Source: Purshia tridentata (lineage: Eukaryota > Streptophyta > Magnoliopsida > Rosales > Rosaceae). Taken from it: a stretch of DNA of 30,254 bases. Location of the stretch: the NCBI GenBank assembly GCA_003254885.1, contig QANT01003890.1:1-30254 (forward strand), given 5' to 3'. The notes below the pieces were generated by a model. That model searched no databases and was not told the DNA's origin. It was given only the letters and a program-made list of their open reading frames with translations. Position numbers and translations under genes: made by a program. Below are positions 8,465 through 20,600 of this stretch, piece after piece. How positions within the stretch are numbered: the stretch's first letter is position 1; each line of letters begins with the position of its first letter.

Positions 8465-11400
8465 ATGGAAGGGAAGGAAAAATTGGGCCAAGATGTGCAG
8501 AATGGTTCGCAACAGCAGGAAGCTGAACCGGAAGGCAATGCTGTGAAGGACGATCAAGTTATGAGGGACGCTGGTGAGGAGCAGACGGACGCCGCTACTG
8601 ATGTTAAAGCTAATGATGCTCTTCTTAGAGATGTGCCCATTGAAAATAAGGACGATGGCAGAAATGCCTGTGTCGAAAATGTAGACAAACTTTCTGGGGA
8701 GGTGAAGAATGGATTGTCTGATATCCAGGTACTTTACGTTCATTTTGAACTTCAGTCTAAATGTTTTTATTTAGTAACTTGAGTAAAATGAATATTGTTT
8801 TCCATTCACTTCTTTCGAACAATTATTTTGCGTTCAATTTGAAGATGGCTGAGGCCGAGGAATTGGAGGCACCAGAGGATGGGACTCCAACCCAGATAGC
8901 AGCATTTATGAAGGTGCTGGAGACGTTCTATAGGGAGAGGGCCTTAGAATTTAAGGCCCCTAAGTTTTATGGAGAACCGCTAAATTGCCTTAAGTAAGTT
9001 TCTGGTTATAATTGTTTTCTCTCTTTAAATTATTTGTCTGAAATCATGCCTGGGACTAATTTCTTCATGCTTTTTGTGGGTTGAAGGTTATGGAGAGCTG
9101 TTACTAGATTGGGTGGTTACGATGTGGTATGTATCCATCTTGTTGCTTTTTGAGTTACTTAAACTTCCTGTTCAGTATAATCATAAAGCTGTTGTGGGCT
9201 ATGGTCAACATCTGTTATTCATGTACGTGGCATTGACAAGAAAGTTTGCACTCAAGTACAACTCAATTAAAAGTTTCACACTTAGCTTCGTTTGTTCAGT
9301 TTGAGTATTCACAAAACCATGTCAAACTTAACAAAATTGTGTTTATAGAATTCAAAAATGGCTTTCCTCTATCATTAATTTTTTGGCCTGACTGTCCTGT
9401 CATTAATGCATTGACTGGACTGTCAAGTGCTGGGATCTTAGGATGCATGTAAATGAATAGGTTATTTTTGTTATTGATCTGCAACAAAATCTGATCACTT
9501 AGACTAAATTAGGTGGAAACTCTAGAGCCTCTGATTTTTGGGATCCTGTGCTGTATAAAATCATTAAATGTTTTCATTGGTGTACCTAGTCTTTCTATTT
9601 ATTATCTTTATTGTTTTGTATGTTAACAAAGGTGGTTAAAAGGATTGAGAATCTGATGAGGGACTTTTTGTGGGAAGATGTAGGCGAATTTAAAAAGGAT
9701 CATTTGGTTAGCTGGAAAATTGTGTCTTGTCCTCAAAGTTTAGGTGGCTTTGGGGTGGGAAATTTGAGCTAAAGGAACCTGGTTCTCTTAGGGAAGTGTT
9801 GAGATTTTATTTAGAGACTAATTCTCTTTGGCACGTAGTTAGACGAGCAAATATGGTTTACACGCTTATTGAGGTGGTCAAAAGTTCGAGCCATTACCTG
9901 TGGCTCAAGGCCTTTCTGTGCTTTACTCTAATCACCAACCGCATACTTGCAAAGGGGGAGAGTTTTGTTTCTAGGAAAATACTTGGGTAGGGACTCCTCT
10001 TTTACTGTCCAGTGTCCCGTCTCTATTAGATGTCTTTATCTCATAATGTTTCCATTTTCAGTTTGTTTGGTCACTCTCCTTTTCCTTCACTGTGGAATTT
10101 CAACTTTTGTAGTAAGAGATCCAGAGATTGTGGAGCTTTCGTTGCTTCCGTCATTGATAAAAAAAATTTCATTGTCACAACCTAGACTTGATAGGAGGCC
10201 TTGGTATCTTGAGTCTTCAGGTACTTTTCACACAAGCCTTTTCTACTTGGACACCAAAATCACATATTAAACCTTCCCATGTTCACTCCATCTATTATGA
10301 TTTGGACACCCAAGGTGCCTCCCAAAGCCCAATTCTGTTCTTGGATTGTTGGGATATTGTATGTCGGTCCAAACTTTTAATTTTTACCAACCCGACCTGA
10401 TACACTTTTGGTAGGGTAAATGATTGTGAGGTCCTTTAGTGAAGAGACCATAGTTTTGTTTATCCCCTCACTGGTGCTTTATGTGCAAAGGGGCTGCAGG
10501 GAGCACTGATAGTCTCTTTCTTCATTGTCCAATGGCTTTGAGATTGTGGTATAATTTGCTTCAAGTTGCTAGGTTGAACTGGATGCTGCCCTTCTCTTGC
10601 ACTGCCTTGTTTGTGGCAAGTTGTGCTTTTGCTGATGTGTAGAACGCAAAGGTACTGTGGAGATGTGGCTTGTTAGCCATATTGGAGTGAGGTGGACGGA
10701 AAGAAACAGTTTTAATTTTTTATGGGAGAGGGGGGACTTTCCCTGTTTTCTTCTAACTTTGGATTTGGAAGATGCAAGGGTATTTGATTTTAGTGGCCTG
10801 TGTTTTATGTTTTGGTTTGGATAGGTGTTATTTTGTCTGATTTTATGCTAAGAGTGTCCTATCTTGTGTTGATTTAGGGCGTTTTTCTGTGGCCTGCTGG
10901 ACCACTTTGATTGTAGCTTTCAATATACTCTTTCTGTTTCTTATCCAAAAAAATCGAGGTTGTTTTGTAGAGGATTGGTAGATTGTTAAAACCATTGACC
11001 ACACAACAATATTTTTTGAATTAGAAGGTTCTAACGCTTACTACATTTAAAAAAAATTATGTCAACTTCAACTCCAATGTTGTGCCAAACTCTAATTGAA
11101 CCAAGTTAAGTTAACCAAGAAACAAGCATAACCATCTATGTTTTAAACAATTTTGGCTGGTGAAATTGATTTGGTGGATTGATTCGGACAAAATCTAGTG
11201 AAATCCAGTAAGACCCAAAAGGGATGGGCCATACCTTAGCTAGACTTGATTATAACTTGGCCTAACTCATTACAAAATCAAATGGGATCATTATAACTTG
11301 AATGGACATGGCTTAAAACTCTTAATTGTATTGAGTTGACATGACCAAGTCCAATCTAACATTGGGCTACTGAAAATTGATTTGGAGCTTTGACTGGCTT

Positions 11401-14400
11401 GCATGTGTGCATGGAGTAATGGTGGTCAACGACGTTGGTCTCATTCCTTAAATTTTCCTGTTGATCTTTACCTACATACATCCTACAGCAATCAAAAGGT
11501 CCAAATTAAACAAACAGTAGGTTTTCTACCTATTTTTCCTATTTGTCCTGCTTTTGGTTTGTTTCCTTAACTGGTATGGGAACTTCCCATTATTCTAGAT
11601 TCTATTTATTGTGTGATTTCCTCGTTCTTCATGGACCAGCCTCTATACATAGGCCTTCATGTAAATCTTTTATTATGACTGATATTGAATAGTGTAGACC
11701 ATAACCTGACACCCTTCTCCTCCTCTCTCTTCTTTTTCTTCTTTTTCATCTTTTTTATTTATTTTGACATTATACTGAAGGAGGAGATCATAAGTTTGTA
11801 TACAACTACAACCTCCAAATTTATATTGAATATTATGTGTTGGACTCTCATGTGGTGGGGGAAGATGTACACGTGATGGGGAGTTTTAGAGTAGATAACA
11901 GTTTTTGTTCTACATCCTATAAGGGGAGATTTCTGTTTTTCTTGTAATTTGTGTGGGCCTAGATGTGAATCTAGGATGGTGTGTAGTGTGAGGTGAAGTT
12001 GTCCACCTCACACCCAATATAAGATGTCCACATATTTGGCTGAAGTCACACCGCATGTTAGGGAGTGTGTTGAGAGTTAATCCCATATTGGGAATGTAAA
12101 GCCTTGTGTTATACTGTATAATGTCTTGGGCCTTATTGCCAATTAATTTTGGGTTGGATGGTTCAATTTCCACATAAAGTATTTGACAGATCACTTCTCA
12201 CCTAGACATTGCAACAGGTTCTTTTTCTGAGTTGTGTTCTAGGCATCTATGACTGTGATAGAATTTATTTAGTCTATTCTTCTTAATTGCCTTTAATTGG
12301 TTTGGGAACTTTCTATCATTCTAGACTCTAGTTATGATTTATGTGATTTTATTTTTTTGTCCTTATTTGACTTGGCTTGGCCTCAATCTTTCATGTGACT
12401 CTTCTTTTAAGACTTTGATATTGACTGATGTAGAGTACAATACCGTAGCTGACTCTACTTTCTGTTGACACATAAACAAGGGTGACAGGTCTGGAAGTAC
12501 TCAGTTATATGTTAGGTTGATTGCATCCCATTTAGTGGACTAAATGTGAACTTGATTTCTAATTTTGCCTTTTGAATTAGCTGGGCACATTTGCCATTGC
12601 CCTTGCCTTTCAACATTATAAAATTTGAGCTTAATTGTGGCTCTTATGAAATCAAATCCCTACCTATTTGTTTCAAACCTCAAAAAATGATTTGGAACAG
12701 ATATGTTTTATTTGAATGGCCTTCTGTAGGAACTTGTGCTTATGCTTGACAACTTGACTAAGCCCTGGTCCTGATTCTATAGGAAAATGTTTTTAAGATT
12801 CTGTGATACCTTAAGTTATTCCCTTATGCAGGTGTGGAAAAATTTGCCTTTTGCCATTTTATGTTGACGTTAAAGACTAAAGGAATTATTGTTGGTTTTT
12901 TTTTTTTTTCATTTAATTAGTAAAAGGGAATTTTATTTGCATAGAAGTTTAAGCTGCCAAGGTGTTACTGTCATACATTTCCCCTGTGCTTATTTGTTGG
13001 CATCCATATCTCTGATATTCACTAAGTTTAAATTTTGTTTTTTCTTATTATGATGTAAATATACTCATTTGTTGGATTATACTCTATGGGTAACTGTAGG
13101 TGACCTCATCAAAGTTATGGCGGCAAGTAGGAGAGTCCTTCCATCCCCCCAAGTAAGAAACATACAGTTAACGTTTGTTTCTATTGATAATTTAGAACCT
13201 GCATTACTCTTAGAAAAAAATTCAGAACCTGCAATGCTTTGACATTTTGAGTTTAGCTGTTTTACTGTTGCAGGTTTTTATGGATTTTGCTTTGTAAGCT
13301 ACATATAGTCATTCCCGCGAAAAGAAAAAAAGAAGAAAAAAAAGATTGCTCTAATAAAAAATTTAGGACCTGCATTACTTTGACATTTGGTTTGTAAGCT
13401 GCATTTAGGTCATATCCCCGAAAAGAAAAAGTAAAAAAAAAAAAAAAAAAAGGAGATGTTGCACAGAACTATAATTACCACTATTTTTTCTTTTCTTATC
13501 TTTGCCTATTTTGGTTTCAAGCTGCTGAACATAATATAACTTCTGGGTCTAATATGGTTTTTTTTTGTCAATTTTTAAATATGCAAACTACACTATTCCA
13601 TTTGATGGACTTAACTGTTTCTCTTTCTCTCACTCAGGACCTGCACAACAGTATCATGGACGTTCCGCATATTTTATGAGAAGGTAATGTCTGTTTGAGG
13701 ATGAGATGATCAGGCAATTATTAATCTTGCACCCTTAAAAGAACTTGATTTGTCAATAGACATTAATTCATGATGATTACCAAAATATATATATGCTTCT
13801 ATTTGATTTAGGTATGGGAAATGCTAACTGAAGTAGTTAAGTGGCACAAGCATAACAAAAATTGGATCATTTTGCTAATTATGTTAAATACTTGATGTGC
13901 ATATTAAAGGGGATCAGGTTTCTGTTTCTTATCAAAATATAAGGGATATCCTTTTTGTGCTTATGCTTATTTCTGGCAGGGTACTTGACCCCACTAAAAA
14001 TGAATAACATGCATCTGTTCTTATTAGACTTTTCCAACTACATGGTGAAAGCGTGTTTCATTTGTCATAATTGCTAGTTGTTGCGAATGTTGTCTTCTAT
14101 TCCCTGAGTTTATCAACTTGTGCAGGCACTTTTAGAATATGAAAAGCATAAGAGGCAGATTGGTGAACTTCGACTACCCATTGGATCCCTCACACAGCCT
14201 ACAAGTGTTGAGAAGGAGGTGGAATTTCATTTATTTATAATTTTGTTCTTTGATTGCATGTGGATTACCTTTTCTGTACTAGGTTTACAGGGATCTTGTT
14301 ATTATTACTTACCCAGAAAAATTAATGGTCTGTTTTAGTTTCCTTTCTGAATAGTCAGAATAAGGCCATAATTGCACAGCTGTATACACAGGACACTTGT

Positions 14401-14584
14401 CTGTCTGTCTGTCTGTCTCTGTCTCTCTATATTTATACACACACACACACACATAAGGTGATACTTTATTTATCTCTCTGTTTTAGTTTCCTTGCTGAAT
14501 AGTCAGAATAAGGCCATAATTACAAAGCTGTCTACACAGGACACTTGTCTGTCTGTCTGTCTGTCTCTGTCTCTGTCTCTCTAT

Positions 14585-14627
<43 letters not shown>

Positions 14628-17600
14628 AGGTGATACTTTATTTATTTCTTTGTGCAGGCAAGTAGTCATCAAGCTCCTGGATCAGGTAGGGCACGAAGGG
14701 ATGCTGCAGCTCGTGCTATGCAGGGTTGGCATGCACAGCGTCTTGGATATGGTGAGGTTGCTGAGCCTATTATTAAGGTCTGTTGAAACTCTGTCTTTCC
14801 ATAATGACTATAATTATTATTATAAGCTTTGTATGTCTGGAAAATTTGTACGTCATTCAATGCAGCTGAACTTTTGTTCTTTTCAAATTCTTTTACTTGA
14901 ATAGGACAAGAACTTAAGTACCCCCAAGCGTGAAAAGAATCTTAAAAGCATCGGTACGTTCCCCTGCGTAATCCCCTGCAATGAAAGATCTTTCTGGCCA
15001 AAATATGTTTTATGCCCAAGTACATAAACTATCTTATACTCTTGTCAGGTTCTGTTAAACACAAGACACCAGCCAACCTGGAGCATGCTGAAAAAACAAC
15101 AAATATTGAGGCAGATAAGCAGTTAAGATTGCTGCATGCTGGTCATTTCTGTAAATTAATTTATTTTCCTACGATTTTGTTTTTTGTTCCAGATCAACTC
15201 TTAACCCTACTAGTGTCAGCTGCATATTTTTGTTTTTGTGCATTGATAAAAAGTGATCCTGTCAGCATTTATTTGATTTTTGTGGAGTTCTTGTTTATTT
15301 GATTTTTGTGGAGTTCTTGTTGTTATACTTTAATTTGGAATAAACCTTGCTGAGAATAATCTTGTATAGTTTAAATGTAAATCCCCATTGTTAAAATATA
15401 GCATCTATATATTGTGGGTTGAGAGACCCCTGATTTTATATATTGTGATGCAATGCTTCAAATAATGACGCAAGATTTTTATATCCTCAACATGTACCGT
15501 TATGTGTGGCTGGACTGAGACATTCACATGGATTAATTATGTTGGGTGACATGAAAAACGTGTGACCAAATTGTGTTTGACATGTGGGCAAATTGTCCAC
15601 TCTAATACCATGTTAAAGTTCGAGTATCCAACCCAAAATCAATTGGAAATGGGTGGAAAGGGACTAGGGGTTAAGTATTGTGATGCAAGGCCTCAAATAC
15701 CAGATGTGGATTTTTTATTTTCTCAACACATTTGCAGAAAAGAAGCAAACAACCTTATGAAAGAAATGGATATTTTGCCCATTGGACATTTGATGCCTTT
15801 TGTGCTTTGGTTGCTGATTGGCTGAAGAGAATAATATAAGTGCACCTCTTCAGTAAACTGTAACATGTAACACTCCGTAACTTCCTCAAAACATCCTAAT
15901 GCAATAAAGAACATCAAAATTTGCTAAATACATCATTCAAGAAACAAATCTGTATGCATATTGAAGCTGCATTTGATTTTGTTTATTTATTTTTTCCTGA
16001 TCAAATCATGGCTACATGGTTTTCACCTGGTAGGGTAGTCACGACCGTTGCTGATCTTGGACCTCCAGCTGATTGGGTAAAGATCAATGTGCGAGAAACT
16101 GTAAGTGTGTTTTCTATTATTTTTTCTAATATCGTTTCTTAGATTGTAGATTGATTCAATTCTGGGGTATTTTCTCTTGGTCCTAAATCTTTCACTGCCT
16201 ATGTGCTCAGAAAGATTGCTTTGAAGTATATGCTTTGGTACCTGGTCTTCTGCGTGAGGAGGTGAGCCCTTGTAAAAACCCTCTTCCTTTTACCCTTCTA
16301 TTTACCTCTCCTTTGTGCTTATTTTTGCAATGAACATTATATGGAGATATGAGGATGGCTGTGATAGAGCAGATGCACTGATGTAGGTTTTGGTTATGTT
16401 GAGATTTTATATTAGACAAATCTGACACTAATTAATTCTCAATTAATATGACTCTTGGTAATGACATACTGTTATATTTTGTTCCCTTAGATTTTTTGAA
16501 AAAAATTATATTATTATAGAAATTAATTTAGCTATATCTTGTGTCTGAGTCTGGCATGTGCTTAGAATGCTCCTACAAGGCTATGAGTTCATTAATTGTA
16601 GCAGTACTTGCTTCTTTTTGTAAGTCTATGCGTCTTACTAAAGGAGAATATTCTAGAATGTTTGGTAGTGTTTTTCATATAGTGATGCCAATATTATAAA
16701 TCTTTTAGGTATAGTGATTAGGACGGTAAATGCAAGGATGAAAATATTGGTACGTCAGCTCGATATTTTGCAGACAAATTTGTACTTCAGAAAACGGACA
16801 GAGGTAGGTGGAGTGAAGTTCATATCTCCCCTGGGTGTCACCGTAATCTTGATATTTTGATATTGATATTAAATTGAAGATAAAACGGGAACAACTCTGG
16901 CATATCGCTTATGTTGAAGAAAAATTTCAAAAAAATTTAATGGACATGCCACTGAAATGTCAAGATGAAGAAGCCCAGAAATTTAAAAACCCTAAAACCC
17001 GTCAGAAGTTAAGAAACCCAGACAAAATCTGAACAGAAAATTGATGTTGATGGTGTAGCTCAAGAAACCCCAACAGAGAATTGATACCCAATAATGGATT
17101 TGGTACTCTGTTTTACGAAAATGTCAAAGGGAAGTTTGAAGACATGCCTGCAACTTGGAGAAGCCAAAGAGTTGTGTCAGGGAGATAGAAGAGGCCAGAA
17201 TAAAAGAAGGAAAAAAAAAAAAAAAAAACAAAAGAATCGTCTCCTAACCTTAATGGGTCTCTTAATCTCCCTCTTTGACTGGTCATTTGCAATGCTAGGC
17301 TTAGTAGATGTTGGTGCTCCAGGATTGGTTTTGCTAAATGATCAATTGGATGGTCCTCCATCAGACCCTTTTAGTTGCAAATGACTCCCCGTTGAGTCAA
17401 ACTCTTGCTCATGGACATCTTCATAGTACGGCTGCAAATTTGCCACATTGAAATGTTGTTGACACCAAATCCTTGAGTTGCACGCAACAATGGGGCAAGA
17501 AATCTCAATTTCTTTTTGGTAGATGAGAAATATCAAACTTTTGTACTTTAAATTATAATGTAGCAGAACTAGTAAAATAAACCCTAACTCTCCAAAGAGA

Positions 17601-20600
17601 AATCTAAGGAACGTAGAGAGTCTTCTCTAGTAGGATAAGCTGGAAAGATATGATGGGAAAACTGAATGACCGTCCGAGGCTACAAAGGGTCTTACTTAAA
17701 GGCCTATTGTATTATATACATCCCAGTAAATGTAAATTATGAATGTAAATTCATAATGCATTAATGGATGTATGTTCATAATGTATCTAACTTTAAAACT
17801 GAATGTACATTATGAATGAGCATTCATAATGTACTGACCCCTTAGCCTACTCAATGTATTGCCCAGCCCATTCAATGTAATACATCAAATTATATACCAA
17901 AAAAAGCAAGTAGAACCCCAACCTGGAGAAGCAAAAAAGGCAAGAGCAACCTGAGACCTGCAATAACCAAGAGCAAGCCCAGTATAAAAACAAATATAGA
18001 ACTGTGCAGGGAATAGCAAGGCCAAAGGCCAAAGCGAGAAAAACAATAGGCCAGACAAATGAAGAAAAAACCTAGAGTACAACAATGTGAGACCCAACAA
18101 GAACAACCACCACCACAAGCAGGTACAAAGCCACAAAGAAACCAGCTGATTACTGATATAAAACCAACAGGAAAACAATAAGAAACCATATGGATATATC
18201 TTCTTGGGCATCATTTGTCCCAAAATTATGAAAAAACCCTGTCCAGAGCAAGCATCAATCCAGCTCTCATAGGCTTGCTTCCGGAGCCAATGAGTACATG
18301 CTATGGCTGCCAACAAAGTTATTTGCTCTGCAAATCGAGAGAGAGAGAGAGAGAGAGGTTTGCTGGCTATTTCTGCTGGTGGTGGGGTTAAGCGTTGTCG
18401 GTTGGGTGGGGGGTGGGGGAGGAGAAAGGATGGTGGCCAAGGGTTGGAGTGTTGTTGGATGGGTTTGTGTTTTTTTCTTTTAATTTTAATTAAGGGAAAA
18501 ATTCAAATTAAAAAAACCAAATAAATGTTTTAATTTGGAAACAAGAGTTAATAAAGCAAGTATTTGGTGGGATTAGTAAATGATTTTAACACCCACTTGT
18601 AGTCTAATTCACTTTCCCATTCACTAGTTTAAATTAGATTCTAAATAGGTCCACTAACTACATACCCGGTCCACTTCTCAGTCTCCTTCCTTATTCTCCG
18701 TCTCTCTCTGTTTCTCTCTGTCTTCCTTCTCCCGTTCTTTCTGTCTCCCTATGTTTCTTTCTCTCCGTCTCTCTCCTTTTCTCTTTCACCATTTTACAGC
18801 AGATTTACAAAGATCAGAAACCCAATTTATAATTTGGTGGTTTTGTATATACATAGTTCAAGAGCTTCGCTCAGAGAATTGAAGAAGTTGAATTGATGTA
18901 TTCCGAAGCCTCAATAAAGGCAAGGCTGAGCCCTCTGAGGGCTCCACTTTCTTCCGGGACTGCCTTGTACAATGGACTGTATGCCCGCAATTTATGTAGT
19001 CAAGGGAGTCTCGGGTGTAAAGATATGCTTACGAAACACCTAAAATTGTGGGTGAACGCACCCCATGATCCTCATTAAACTACAGGAATGCCTCCTCAAA
19101 ACAACATGGATGACTGGCTAATCTTATGATTGATGGTTCCACTTTTTGATAGGCGCCTCTATCTGTATGGGGAATTTGCTGCTGATAGATCCTGCCCCCT
19201 TGAGAAAACTCATTCCATTTCTGCCCTCTTAAGCTTAATCATATAAGATCTTCCTCCATTTTGTTTTTTGTTTTTGTTTTCTGTGATTGTTGTTGCTGGT
19301 TTGTGTTGTAGGAATTGAACACAGCAGAGATGAATAAACATTACTAGTTAGATTATAATTTATAACATAATGGTTGGTGAGCATTCGATTATTATTAAAG
19401 AATGGAAAGATTTGTCTTATTACATTATTGAAACATATGATGTTTCAATAATCATGTTTCAATAACATGATTATAACATATGATTTTTGTTATTCAAACA
19501 AAATCATGATTAAAACATGTTACTTCTGGGCTACTAGTTCTCTTTTAACAATATTTGAAGGAAATTACACAAATTGATAATCAAATAAGAAATTCTATTC
19601 TCTAACAGTAACAATGCTTGATTGTTCTTTGATGAATAGTGAAATTTTTTTTATTTGGTTTAGAATGTGGTTGTTGCTGTTCAACCGTAACAACTCTAGA
19701 TATGAAAATAAAAACTTCAGTTTTTGTGTTTTATGCTATTTTCGATGATAAAAAAAATGTAAATTCTGTATAAGTTTTTTTTTTTGCAAAGTAAGAATTG
19801 TTACTGTTAGACAGAAACAATTCTCAAAGGTATTGTAGTGCGCTACAGTAACGCCTGGTTTTAAAAAGTGAGCCGGTTGAGAATTGGGCTTTCACATTTA
19901 GTCGAACAAATATTGTATTTTTTTAATGAACTTTAAAAAAAGCCCTAAATATAATTTTCCTTCAAAAGATTTTGCTTAATAAGTAGTTGACAAAAATATA
20001 ATATATTTTTGTATATGGCCATTTTAGTAATCAAACTACTTTTTATTCCAATTCTTGCTGGTCAGTTAACACTTTTATGAGAATCAACTTTATTTTCATT
20101 ATGATTCCTAACAATTAGTAAAACTTTAATGTGAATGCTAGGTCTGGATTCATCCTTGCTAAGTTTCCTTTTCATTCCAATTCCAATTTATTTAACATGC
20201 ACTAAAGGTTAGGAAGCATTGACACTCAATTCCAATTTATTTAACATGCACTAAAGGTTCGGAAGCACTGACACTAAGGAGTGTTGGGTGTCAGACACCA
20301 AAACTGGCACGAGATATGCCATTTAGTGTGTTAAATTTTTGTCAACTTTGACTTTACGACACGGTAACGACACATGAGGGACACATGACAATAGGTGAGG
20401 GACACGACAGGGGCTTATTTGCAAGTTTTTTTGTTTTATTGTTTTTTTAACAAGGGTTCGTTCGAAATTGTAAACATTTTATGGGTAGAATTAAAAAACT
20501 TGTAAAACTTAGTACAAATATGTTTGGTGCCACTAGGGCTTGCGACAACAGATTGGAAACTCTGAAATCTGAATAGAATGAGAGAGAGAAAGGGGAGAAA

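Larger units (their letters stand above)
9127..13099 (+). other. ARID5: ARID intron 3 (3973 bp)
   Basis: The donor is GTG|GTATGT and the acceptor CTGTAG|GTGACC. The intron splits the ARID domain between GGYDV and VTSSKLW. It contains a truncated LINE (9621-10959) and a TRIM-like LTR (12068-12174). The rest (9127-9610, 10970-12060 and 12175-13090) is AT-rich, with poly-T tracts such as 12897-12911, and I see no further gene in it. Confidence 0.85.

Noticed and set aside
8426..8743. Minus-strand open frame of 105 residues
   Set aside because: It is antisense to ARID exon 1, whose plus-strand reading matches the family's acidic N-terminus and ends at a good splice donor.
17885..18316. Minus-strand open frame of 143 residues
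   Set aside because: Its composition is Cys, Trp, Phe and Leu rich and low in complexity, no domain is recognisable, and it lies inside an intron. It looks like a chance frame over A/C-rich DNA.
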